This document shows, in pieces, positions 48,191 through 60,500 of a DNA stretch of 64,000 bases (the first letter of the stretch is position 1; each line of letters opens with the position of its first letter). The translations under genes and the position numbers were made by a program. Below the pieces are notes generated by a model. The model was not told where the DNA came from and did no database searches. It saw only the letters and a program-made list of their open reading frames with translations. Origin of the DNA: Eleginops maclovinus (taxonomy: Eukaryota > Chordata > Actinopteri > Perciformes > Eleginopidae); NCBI RefSeq assembly GCF_036324505.1, contig NC_086354.1:23947207-24011206 (forward strand). The letters are read 5' to 3'.

Positions 48191-50739
48191 TAATTGTTAC
48201 ATGGGGACGTCACCATGTTGAAGAAGTAAACGAAGGAGTCCGATGGAGGCATTTTAAATTGAAAATAACAAACAAATAAACAAAGATATGTTTTCTAACA
48301 GGAAGCAACATCTTAAAAACTGCTCGCACACAAACACAAAACCAAGCAATTAAGGTTTTAGAAGAGGCCGTTATAAATCAGACACACATTAACTAATTGA
48401 GTTTAGATTTCGTTAAATGAACACCAACAGAGGTATCTGTGTGAACCCTTCTTCCCCTAACCCTCCTACAAGTTCCTCAAAATAAACTCAGAACATCTAA
48501 TTAGTCAAAACAGGAAGTGGAGGACTGGAAAAAAATCAAGGCAAAGAAAGTGTGGACATAAATATGCAAATGTGCAATAATGATGTGCAATAAAGCACAA
48601 ATGTCCAGGTGACTCAACAACACGCCTTCATCACGGCTGTACATGCAGCCAGGTCTGCGTGCAGCGGCTGCAGAGCACGCCTGCAGGCTGCAGCCACTCT
48701 CGCGCGGGAACAGCGAGATGGATCTAATGTACACAGTAATGTCTGGCCTCAGGAAGCTGCTGTGTCCTATTTGCTGCGATGTTGAGATCATTTCGGAGTC
48801 TCGGTTCATTCTGCCCGTCCGGTGGGATCGTAGCCACGGGCTGGAATACAGTACCTGTTTGTCTTCACGCAGAAATAGTTTCTCTGTTGTTTGGGCACGA
48901 TGCTAAAGTCCCTATTAATCTCACCTCAACTGTGTGTGTGTGTGTGTGTGTATGCTAACAGTAGGAGATGATGGATATGACTTTATTATTCCGTCAGATG
49001 GATGCAAACAACACAAAGCGGACACTTTTTATTTCAAGTTAATCAAGTTCAAACTTAGTCGTTTATGTTTTTGTTTTCAGGCTTTCAATTACATTTCAAG
49101 TGAAGACAAGTCAAATTACACTATTATTATTTGGAGTCTTCAAAGAGTGATTAAGTGTAGGAGTAACATCCAGAAGTTTTGTATCATCTAGACTTTGATG
49201 TAAAGAAACGATCAGGACAGATCTTCCATAGACAAAAGTGACAAGTGTGAAAAAACACTCTTCCAACGAGCTTTGAAACTCCAGAAATGTTTCAGAAACA
49301 TAAAATGAAAACTTCTTTAACGGTATTTAAACGTAAAAGTTGCATCGATCAGTTTGTTTTCTGACCTTTTCTAGCGCTTATGGTAAATCATTACCTTAAA
49401 CTTTCAAAACGATGCAAATGTATGTGCCAAAATATATTCAAATGAAGAAAATCCAAGTTTAAGTTTCCTCAAGATGGTCCAGATGTTCCTTAATTTGCAT
49501 GTGATTTGGCACCTACATTTGAAAGTTTGCTCCTGATGTCCAGAGCAATTATGACTAGAGTTGTAGAAATACTTCAGTCAGGACCAAAGTGAAGGACATT
49601 GCGACCTGTTAAACTACTTTGATAAAATACGGAATCAAAATGTACACTTTATACATACAAATCTAAATCCTCACACTTCACCAGCAACAGATTAGAATAA
49701 TCCTCCAAAAAGAAAAACCAAATCAACGAGGGAGAGTTCATTTTGTCCCTCCTCTCACGCTGCTGCTGTGCTCATTTACTTATGACAGACGACCAGCGGA
49801 GGCACGTGATAACACACCGCGGATAATCGTACAAAGGAGGCACGGCGGGGCTTTGGGGAGTCAGTGAGGTGAAATATTACAAGAAAAATGTGATTCCCAG
49901 AGGCTCAGCGGCACGCCACCTTCAGCCGGAGACAAACAAAAGGAGGCACAGCGACTCCATAATCCTCCCTAGGAGTCAGTCACTGGAAACCTGCATGAAC
50001 AGAGGATCAAAAACACAGGGAAGGCCAGAGAAGTGATTTGATGTTGTGATATCTACAATAAAATGATGTCGGGGGGCAAAACAGAGCAATGATTTTGATC
50101 TTATCTTGAATTTTAAGTTTGAGGACGGTGAGTGGCAGGGATTAGACAAGCTGCTGGAAATTGGAAGTAAATGTGAAGAGGGGGAGATTATGCTAAATGT
50201 GAATTATGATGCAAATGAGTGAAGAGGATGCTTCCAATTAGAGCAGGAGGACTGGTACCAGTTACCAAACAACATACTGTACTGTTAATACAATCCAAGT
50301 TCAATGTATGGAGTTATATAATTACCATGTGTCATTCAGAAAGTGTCAAGCAAGAGGCCCCAAAAGAAAACAACCGTATCTCAATCATTGACAGTTGTTA
50401 TGGGACATCCTGGGAAAGGGAGGTTGACGCCTCCGAAGGTCAAGAGACATTGACCTGCAGAGCTGTAACATGTTTACTGGACAGGCATGTAGGTATGTAG
50501 ATTGGAATTTGGGTGTGTGTGTTCAAGGTGGGAAGTTTCCTATATAACCTGTACAATTCTTCCATCCATTGGGAGACACTACGCTTGGGAGCAACGTGGT
50601 GTTTCCACATTATTGTGCTTGTTACGTAACAATTCATCCATTTCTGTGTCCCTGTCTTCATGGGTTTCTATTGATTAATGTTGTGAGTGTATAAGGTCTC
50701 GGATCCACAACAGTACCTTTGTTTAACTAACAAAGGGTT
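48191..50739. other. intergenic, no gene recognised
   Basis: Short open frames (48501-48906, 48934-49191, 50219-50500) have no recognisable domain. Contains a short TG run at 48931-48950. Confidence 0.6.
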
Positions 50740-51110
50740 GTATGTTACGCTCTACTTCTACTCCACTACAGTTATTTAACACCTTTAGTTGCTAGGCAGA
50801 TTAGGATGAATGATGGTAAATATAATCAGCCCTTAAATCAGACTGTAGTTCACCTGCAGTAAATCCAGCAGCTACCCTGCAGTATACAAAGCCATTCAAA
50901 CTAGCTGCACCTTTACCAGCTCTGAGAACACTTTAATGATCAATCATTATAAAACATATCAGAGATATTATTCTGAAATGGACCAATCAAACAATGACTA
51001 CTTTTACTGTCGCTACTTTAAGTACATTTAGAGGAGAGTACTTTCTACTTTCACTGGAGGAACATTTAGAATACTTTTACTGTGACAGAGTATTCCTACA
51101 CTCTGGTACT
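50740..51110 (+). mobile_element. fish MITE interior (non-autonomous DNA element)
   Basis: CTTCTACTCCACTACAGTTA, CCACCTTTACCAGCT-like and ATTCTGAAATGGACCA blocks in the right order match the interior of a MITE very common in perch-like fish. Its normal right end, ...TACTTCTTCCACC, is replaced here by the minisatellite that follows. Confidence 0.7.
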
Positions 51111-52650
51111 TCTACTTTACTCAAGTACAAGACCTGAGTACTTCTACTTTACTCAAGTACAACACCTGAGTACTTCTACTTTACTCAAGTACAAGACCTG
51201 AGTACTTCTACTTTACTCAAGTACAAGACCTGAGTACTTCTACTTTACTCAAGTACAAGACCTGAGTACTTCTACTTTACTCAAGTACAAGACCTGAGTA
51301 CTTCTACTTTACTCAAGTACAAGATCTGAGTACTTCTACTTTACTCAAGTACAAGATCTGAGTACTTCTACTTTACTCAAGTACAAGACCTGAGTACTTC
51401 TACTTTACTCAAGTACAAGATCTGAGTACTTCTACTTTACTCAAGTACAAGACCTGAGTACTTCTACTTTACTCAAGTACAAGACCTGAGTACTTCTACT
51501 TTACTCAAGTACAAGACCTGAGTACTTCTACTTTACTCAAGTACAAGATCTGAGTACTTCTACTTTACTCAAGTACAAGACCTGAGTACTTCTACTTTTA
51601 CTCAAGTACAAGACCTGAGTACTTCTACTTTACTCAAGTACAAGATCTGAGTACTTCTACTTTACTCAAGTACAAGATCTGAGTACTTCTACTTTACTCA
51701 AGTACAAGATCTGAGTACTTCTACTTTACTCAAGTACAAGACCTGAGTACTTCTACTTTACTCAAGTACAAGACCTGAGTACTTCTACTTTACTCAAGTA
51801 CAAGACCTGAGTACTTCTACTTTACTCAAGTACAAGACCTGAGTACTTCTACTTTACTCAAGTACAAGACCTGAGTACTTCTACTTTTACTCAAGTACAA
51901 GACCTGAGTACTTCTACTTTTACTCAAGTACAAGACCTGAGTACTTCTACTTTACTCAAGTACAAGATCTGAGTACTTCTACTTTACTCAAGTACAAGAT
52001 CTGAGTACTTCTACTTTTACTCAAGTACAAGACCTGAGTACTTCTACTTTACTCAAGTACAAGACCTGAGTACTTCTACTTTACTCAAGTACAAGATCTG
52101 AGTACTTCTACTTTACTCAAGTACAAGACCTGAGTACTTCTACTTTTACTCAAGTACAAGATCTGAGTACTTCTACTTTTACTCAAGTACAAGACCTGAG
52201 TACTTCTACTTTACTCAAGTACAAGACCTGAGTACTTCTACTTTACTCAAGCACAAGACCTGATTACTTCTACTTTTACTCAAGTACAAGACCTGAGTAC
52301 TTCTACTTTTACTCAAGTACAAGACCTGAGTACTTCTACTTTTACTCAAGTACAAGACCTGATTACTTCTACTTTTACTCAAGTACAAGACCTGAGTACT
52401 TCTACTTTACTCAAGTACAAGACCTGATTACTTCTACTTTTACTCAAGTACAAGACCTGAGTACTTCTACTTTACTCAAGTACAAGACCTGATTACTTCT
52501 ACTTTTACTCAAGTACAAGACCTGAGTACTTCTACTTTACTCAAGTACAAGACCTGAGTACTTCTACTTTACTCAAGTACAAGACCTGATTACTTCTACT
52601 TTTACTCAAGTACAAGACCTGAGTACTTCTACTTTACTCAAGTACAAGAT
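51111..52650 (+). repeat. 32/33-bp minisatellite (about 48 copies)
   Basis: Units combine GAGTACTTCTACTTTACTC and AAGTACAAGACCT (or GATCT), with a 33-bp variant carrying an extra T and a GATTACTT variant clustered in the last third. The unit is the duplicated right-end segment of the preceding MITE. Unit-type clustering suggests separate local expansions. Confidence 0.95.
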
Positions 52651-52782
52651 CAAAAAGTGTATTTGTTGTTCTTGTTGTTTTTTCACGCTGCATCACATAC
52701 ACTAGGCCTTTATATAATCTGCATCAGCTCTTTGTTGATACTACATACTGTGTTTAATGCATTTTACATTAAAACAGAAGCC

Positions 52783-52784
<2 letters not shown>

Positions 52785-52823
<39 letters not shown>
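52785..52823 (+). repeat. (CAT)n microsatellite
   Basis: About 13 CAT/ATC triplets. Confidence 0.95.
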
Positions 52824-53831
52824 TATTACAGATACTTTGCATTATCCTGTTTTCACATTTTCCCTCAAAATGTATCTTGACATATTTGGTTTAATTAGAA
52901 GCTAGAGGTCTTCTCTTAGTCATACTGCACATGTAAATGGAAATACACTCAGCTGTAATTCACTTCATTTAGTTTTTATAATTCAGGCATTTTTATTCTT
53001 CCATAGGAGATAAAAGTGTTGCATTATTCCAGAAGCTGCTGCAGAAACACAACTGGAGCTTCTTTATAACCTACATTTCAATCCCTTAATGAATACTGCA
53101 TGAATCCACAATGTGTGTAAAAGTACATTAATGCTGCATGCAAGTTGTGTGTTTATTTTACTGTAATTATTTTGAATGATTTCAATATATTTTATATTTG
53201 TATTGCAGATGTTTACTCATAACGTGCTATGTCTATAAAAAGTCTTTTATTGGACATGTTTACATTCACATCTTATGTTTTTAGAAATATCTTCATTTTC
53301 AATTATTAGAAAAAAAATCTCAAATGAATTGAATTATTTTGTATTGCACATTTAATTAACGTCTAATGTTTGTACAAATATAATTATTCTCTTTTATTCT
53401 TTTAAGTGCACATTCTTTCTTCAACTTGTTATATCTATAAATATATTTATAAATATATTTGTCACAAAATCCATTTTCCCCTGGGATTCTTAACGTTTTT
53501 TTACTCTGATTCTGACATTTGTTGAGATATTTCAGTCTGGACTAAAGTGGCAGACCATCCACCTTAGACCAACATCACCCTCCACACAGACCGGCCACAC
53601 GGTATTACATTTAGCTGATGCTTTCCTCCAAACCGACGTACAAAAAGTGCAATAAACCAAAGACATTCAAACTACGGACAACAAGAACCGTGTTGACGTG
53701 CTGACTTCAAACACAGACATGCTTTAAAACTGTGTCTTTATATCACTGCCGCTGCATCACGGCTTGAACCGGAGCTCTTCCTCTCCTCATGATGTCACAG
53801 TCTGAACAGCCTAAAGCCAGCAGCAGCAGCA
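52824..53831. other. intergenic, no gene recognised
   Basis: AT-rich until about 53550, then more balanced. A TTTATATC and TGATGTCA near 53735-53795 could be promoter elements for the next candidate exon. Confidence 0.5.
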
Positions 53832-54057
53832 GTGTGGGGGGGGGGGGATCACCCGCTGTACAGGGCTCCACGCTGCAGAGCTGCACTCTCTATCCTCTCT
53901 GAGCATTCCTGCTTCAGACAGAAGAAGAAGCAGAAGCAGCAGGACAAACTACTGGAAGAAGATAAGGAGTCTCCGGTGCATGGGAGCAGAAACATGGAGA
54001 GGTCAGACGCGAAGGGGAAGTGCAGGAGGAAGAGGAGGAGGAGGTGCAAGGGCAAAG
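53832..54057 (+). CDS. weak candidate first exon (basic, Arg/Lys-rich)
   Basis: An open frame from ATG at 53832 (or 53994, same frame) runs to a good donor, AAAG followed by GTAAGAG at 54058. The predicted peptide ends in a strongly basic stretch (GKCRRKRRRRCKGKGK). A purine-rich GAAGAAG/GGAGGA composition could produce this by chance. No downstream exon was identified and I do not recognise the protein. Confidence 0.2.
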
Positions 54058-55878
54058 GTAAGAGCAGAGGTGTTTGGTGAAGTTGATGTGGCACGGTTTA
54101 CTCTGACTTTAATGTGTCATAACATGATCCTCAACAGGTTCCTCTTCTCCTTTTATCGGTCTCAAGAGACTTCATTGTTGTTCTTTATGGCACTTTTATT
54201 ACATTTAGTATATGTTCTGCTTAATAATTTAGCTGATGCTTTGTCAAAGAAACAAAAAAGTGGGATCTACAAGTCATCAAACTTCAGCTCCTGTATCGTG
54301 TCCGTATCCCAAACGAGTTGGACATCGCTACCATCCTCTTATAGTATTTTTCCAGCGACTGTATTGTCTTTAAAGTGACTTTATTATACATTTTGGAGGC
54401 AGAAATACCCTAATTATTTGAGTTTAACCTCAATGGACAGAGCCACATACTCACATTTTGAGATGATAGACAGAATCCCAGAAGGCTGAAACAAACTATT
54501 TCTAATTACAATTCAAATCATTTATTTTAACCAAATGTTTTTGAGCAACTTTAGCTTTTTTATAGTGGCTTTATGATACTTTTGGTGTTCTTTCTGTGCA
54601 GAAATGACCATATTGTTGAGTTAAACTTCCTTTGATTTGCCGATGAGGAGTTAAACTGAATCCCAGAAGTTAAAAATAAAGAATTTCTACGTTCAACTTT
54701 TTTGAAACAATGTTTTTTGAATATTTGGGTTTACTCGCAAGTTGTGGCGGGATACGTTTTATATACTTTTGGAACTCGGGGTCTGTTCCAGTTGGGTTAA
54801 ATCAAGTGTATGTATAAAGCACCAGCTTACAGCTTCATGGTGTCAAACGGGCTTCAGGTTTCACGTTCTTTGACCTCTCAGAGGGTGAAAATACCTAATT
54901 GGACAGCACCGTGTCCGCTGTAATCATTTCATTTAATTTCCTGCCTTTTCAATTGGACAGCAAATCCCATTTCCATCAGCCTCTGCTGTTTAGCTCTTAT
55001 TAGCAACTGTACGCATGCTAACAAGCAAGACCAGGATGTGCACGGTTTAGAAACGGCATCTTAACTTGTATTCAAGTAGAGAAAATTAGGTATAATGGGT
55101 ATGCTGATTTTGTGTAAAAGTCAAACGTCTGGATTTATTGGAGATTAGGTTTATGGAAAGTGTTGACTTGCATCACCTTTGCTGACGAGATAAATTGTCA
55201 AACCAAATGTTTGCTTTATTTTTAAATACCTTGGAAATCACAGCAGCGTCAGTCTTATATCCGCTCATGCTGTGCAAAGAGACCAACACAAGCAGACCGA
55301 CAGTCTGATAAACCTGAACACTCTGCAGTGCACTCTCTATTTACTCTGTGTCATGTATGTGCATTTAATGTCTCTGGTAATCATAATTACATTCGTCTGG
55401 GCGACAGGTCAGCCTTTTAGGATTAATCCGGCATTGTTCTGCACATGCAAATCCTCAGTAAACGCCGCAGATTACTCCTGATGGCTTTTGTATTAACTCC
55501 AACGGTTATTCAACGAGCGCTAAGCCTATTCCACTCTCATTAATGACCCATTGGTCCTTTTGTTTTGCATCAGCGCTGAAGTGAAAACTGTGTCCTCTTT
55601 GAGAAATCATTACTCAATGTAGCGCCTCAAATCCCGCTATTTTAGGGCCAGAATGCACTTAGCTAATGCTTCCTTTGCATCCAACATGAGATGCTCTTTT
55701 AAAGCCAGCTGTCCCAGCAGAAGGTGGCATCTTTTTCCCAAATCTCTGTTTACAATGCAGCGCTCTGAATGCACAGCAGGAGGGAAACAGTCCCTCTTTG
55801 TCCAACAATAATTCAGCAATGTTCGAAGTTTTCTCTGTGGCACTGTTGTTGGTTTGTCTGCATTAAGCACTTGACACA
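54058..55878. other. no gene recognised
   Basis: Unique-looking sequence without domain-bearing open frames. Confidence 0.55.
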
Positions 55879-56378
55879 CACTGCCTGGTCAAAAAAGCGG
55901 TCACACTCTAATATCCGTTGGACCGCCTTTAGCTTTGATTAGGGCACGCATTCGCTGTGGCATCGTTTCGACGAGCTTCTGCAACGTCACAACATTTATT
56001 TCTGTCCTGCATTATTTATTTTTTGATCTTGTATTGATGACGGGAGATTGGGACCACTGCGCAAAGTCTTCTCCAGCACATCCCAAAGATTCTCAATGGG
56101 GTTCAGGTCTGGACTCTGTGGGGTGAAAATGATGTCTCATGCTCCCTGAACCACTCTCTCACAATCTGAGCCCGATGGATCCTGGCATTGTCCTCCTGGA
56201 ACATGCCTGCTCCATCAGGGGAGAAGAAATCCATGGATGGAATAACCTGTTCTTCAGTATATTCAGGGAGTCAGCTGACCTCATTCTTTGGGGACGTTGC
56301 TGAACCTAGACCAGACCAACTGCAGCACCCCCAGATCCCCCCCTCAGGCTGGTGACTTTTTTTTTTGGCCAGGCAGTG
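55879..56378 (-). mobile_element. degraded Tc1-like transposon remnant (about 500 bp)
   Basis: Terminal inverted repeats CACTGCCTGGTCAAAAAA and TTTTTTTGGCCAGGCAGTG; TA follows the right end. The minus strand still reads the C-terminal transposase region (TEINVVTLQKLVETMPQRMR, IKAKGGPT), with stops and deletions, and the middle of the element is missing. Clearly inactive. Confidence 0.85.
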
Positions 56379-57539
56379 TATATTAGCCCTTGCAGATTAT
56401 TTACATGCACTAAAGCCTATACTACACACTACATGAAAGGGAAACTGTTGAAATATAGTCATGAAAGTGTTGCATGCATCGCTGATTTGAGAGAAAAACT
56501 GAAAACAAATAAAAGGTTATGAATAAAGAAATGTTAAAGTAACCCTCTGAAGTAAAACAGGATTGCATTTGGTTGAAATTGTTATGTTTTCTAATCCTCT
56601 ACGTTAGCTACCACCGTTGAAATAAACTCATGGACGTTTTGCTCTTCAGTCAATCGAGCATGCTTCTCTGATTTGTGTTAAAATAGAAGTCAAATTAAAA
56701 TGTAAAAGTGACTTCCAACATTGTTTTATGTTCTGTTACTAAAATGATCCCTCACTGTCAGGGATTACTGGATAAAGTCTGTTGAGTACATAATGAAATG
56801 AAATCATTAATAAGGATTTTTCCATGCAAACAAATTGCCATTTGGCTTCAAAATCCCCTTCTGTTGGCTTTTCAGTCTAAATTTACAAACTGTCATTTGT
56901 TGGCTGTAAAATCCTGTCGGAGTAAAAAACATTTGATTGCCCCGCTTTTCTGTGTGGATTATGATTCTCCAACATGGAACAAACAGCTGCTGCCTGCGGT
57001 TTTCTGATGCCGTGTCACATATTTAGACATAAATTGGATGCATTTTTGGATAAGTGAGCTCCATCCTGCAGTCAAACTTAGTGGGGCATGTCAGTGAGCA
57101 ATTTCACTGATGGATTCTGCAATCTCCACACTTCTCTTGGGCTCCGGCTTCATGGAAACATTAGCAATATGGTTTGTGTGCCCATTTAACTTAATTGTAG
57201 GGATGCTCAGCGGGGAAAAGTGCGATACTAAGTCTTTAAGGGTTAGGGGTCCCATTTCCTCTGCAGCTCAATGTGGAGAGAACTGCTGCTGCCAGAGTTT
57301 GAGTTTTGATCGCCTCTGGGACTAAAAACACGACAAAAAGTTAGATTAAAAGAGGGTTTATTCTGTAGGTGTTCTGTATGTTTCCTATCGTTTGTTTTTC
57401 TCATGTGCATCTGCTTTATGAACTAACCTCAAAGCACGGTTAGGGTTAAGGTTGGGTAAGTGAAAATGTATAACATGACACCAAATCCTCCTTTAATGCA
57501 TGTCCAGACTTGGGTACTTCCTGAGTGAAGTTAACCAAA
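56379..57539. other. no gene recognised
   Basis: Begins with a short dispersed repeat (TTTACATGCACTAAAGCCTA near 56400, also near 25796 and 7416). The rest looks unique and is clean up to about 57580. Confidence 0.55.
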
Positions 57540-57589
57540 TCCACAAGATGGTTAGTTGTTGGAAACCTTATAGTTGCATTGACAGAAAA

Positions 57590-60500
57590 GGTGCTTTTTC
57601 CGGGGCAGCCCCAAAACCCAAAGGCAAGGGGGCGTTTTAAGGTGTCGTTTAAAAAATGTTCTCGGTTGGGAAAAAAAAGGTTTCCTTTTGAGTCCCCAAG
57701 GGAAACAAAACATTTTTGTCCTCCAAAGACCAGCTTCAACAAAAACCCCGCCAAAAAAGGGCGTTTGAAATTAAACTAAAATTTCCTGGTTTTGTCTGTT
57801 TGGCTATGAGGGTTGGAAACAAAGCATTTCTTGTCTTCCAAAAAGTCAAGGACGGTACAAAAAAGCCCTTATAAAATCAATTTGGGGGAAAAGCTGTAAA
57901 AGGGGCCCCGGGTGTTAAGGGGGCCAAACATTCTCCGGAACCCTCCCCAAAAAAACTTTTTAAGTTCGGTAAATTTTTCAGTCCAAAAACCAAATATTGG
58001 TTGACGAACCAGAAACTTTGTTTTTTTTTTTCCTTTTAAGATAGGGTTTGAGATTCAAACAAAAAAACACTTTATAAAGGTTTAAAAAAATTACGAAAAC
58101 CTCAAAATTAAAATTCCCCCCGAAATTTTTCCCCAAATCAACAGGTTTTTTTCTAACCGAATTGATGATGTTACTAATTTAAAAGAAAAAAAAAACCATT
58201 TGGGCCCCCCTCCAGGTAGAAAAGACGGAAAAGGGTTTAACCCCAAAAAATTTTCAATAAACGCTGTTATGGCCATGTTTTTTCCCTTTTAACTTTTTTT
58301 TAAATTTTGTTGTTTCGGAAAAATTTTCACCTTTTTAAAAAAGACTTTTTTATTTAAAAAAGGGGGAAAATGAACTCATTAGGTTCCCTAGAAAAAAAAT
58401 TTGCCCTTTTTCCAAAAGGGGAAAAAAGGTTAGGAATTTCATAAAAAAAGAGAAAAACCATCTTGTCCCGATTTTTTTTTACTTTTTTGGACTTAAAATC
58501 CAATTCCATCAAACCCTGCCCCAAAACTGTAATTTTGTGGGGGGGTTACTTCCTTCCCCTAAAATTTTAACCTTGGGTTTACAAAGCCCCCAATTTTCTT
58601 CTGTCCCCTCCAGAAAAATCAGAGGGTTTAAACCCAAATTTTTCCAAAAAAAAAAAGGGAAACAGCTGTGTGGCCGAGGGTTAAGGCGTTGGACTAAACC
58701 AATGGGGGTCTCCCCCGCCGGTTCAAACCCTGCTCACAGCGTTTGAGGTCTTAAAATTCGGGACGATATTTGCTCATTGGGGGGTTGGGACTAAACAAGC
58801 AAACATTCTTGTCTCCCTCAAAAAGATCAACGGTTACAAATTTTCCATAAAATCAAAAAAAAACGGATGGCCGGGGGTTTAAGTTTTTTAAATGAATCCA
58901 ATGGGTCTCCCCGCGCAGGTTCAAACCCTGCTCACAGCGTTTGAAGGGTCTCAAAACTTCTGGTGATGATTGTTCTCTTGAGGGTTGGACTGAACAGGCA
59001 ATACTTTCTTGTTCCCTCCAAAAATCAACGGTAAACGAAATTCCCCATAAAAAAAAAGGGAAAACAGCTGGAGGCCGGTGGTTAAGGCTTTGACTGAAAT
59101 CCAAGGGGGCCCTCCCCGCGCAGGTTCAAACCCTTACGTTTTTTGATGTTTTTAAAAGTTCGGAGCTTATGATTTTACTCATTGAGTTTGGACTTGAAGC
59201 AAGCAATCCATTTTTGTCCCCTCCAGAAGATCAGACGTTACCCGAATTTTCCATAAAATCAAAGAAAACAGCTGTATGGCCGAGGGGTTAAGGCTTTGGA
59301 AAAATTTCAAGGGGGTCTCCCCGGCGGGTTCAAACCCTGCTCACACGTTTGACGTGTCTTTAATTTTCGGACTTAATTGTTACTCATTGAGTTTGGGACT
59401 GAAGCAAGCAATCATTCTTGTCTCCCCAAAAAGATAACGGTTACCCGAGTTTTTCCATAAACATAAAGAAAACATTTGATGGCCGAGTGGTTAAGCTTTG
59501 GGCTGAAACCAAGGGGTCTCCCCGGCAGTTCAAACCTGCCCAACTTTTTGGGGTTTTTAAAATTCGGGACTTATATTGTTGCTCATTGAGGGGTTGGACG
59601 AAGAAAAGCAATAATTCTTGTCTCCCCCAAAGATCAACGTTACCCGAAATTTCCATAAACAACAAAGGAAAACGCTGTGAGGCCGGGGGGTTAAGGCTTT
59701 GGACTTGAAACCCAAATGGTCTCCCCGCCAGTCAAACCTGCCACAAGCTTTTAAAAGGGTTCTTTAATTCGACCCCTGAGTTACTATTGATTTGGATTTG
59801 AACAAGCAATACATTCTTGTCTCCCCCAAAGATCAGACTTTTTTTCCCCCGAGATTTCCATAAAACAAAAAAACACGTGATGGCCGAGGGGTTTTAAGGG
59901 GCGGGGGAATTTGAAATCCAAGGGGGCCCCCCCTCCCCGCCAGGTTCAAACCCGCTCACGCTTTTGAAGGGCCTTTAACTTCTGGACGTGATTTTTTTCT
60001 CTTGAGGGGTTTTGGACGGGAAGCACAATACATTCTTGTTCCCTCCAGAAGATCAGACGGTAACCCGAGATTCCCAAAAAAAAAGGGGAAAACACTGTGA
60101 GGCCGAGGGGTTTGGCTTGAAATCCAAGGGGGTTCCCGCCAGGTTCAAACCCTGCTCCACTTTTTGAAGGGGGCTTAAATTCGTTTCGCGTTTGTTTCTC
60201 TTGGGGGGTTGGGGACTTAAAGCAAGAAAACCATTCTTTTTTTCCCTCCAAAACACGGTTACCCAAATTTCCTAAAAACAAAAAAAAGCTGTGAGGGCCG
60301 GGGGTTAAGGGCGTTGGATTTAAAAATCCAAGGGGGTCCCCCCGCCCGGTTCAACCCTGCTCACAGCGTTTGCTTTGCTTTAATGTTCGGAGCTGTATGA
60401 TGTTACTCATTGAGGGTTTGGACTTGAAGAAAGAATACATTTTTGTCTCCCTCCAAAGATCAGAGGGTTTTACCCAAATTTCCCATAAAAACAAGAAAAC

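Noticed and set aside
51111..52650. CRISPR-like regular repeats
   Set aside because: Units are contiguous with no unique spacers, and the DNA is vertebrate; these are minisatellites. The same applies to 10579-11125 and 47112-48102.
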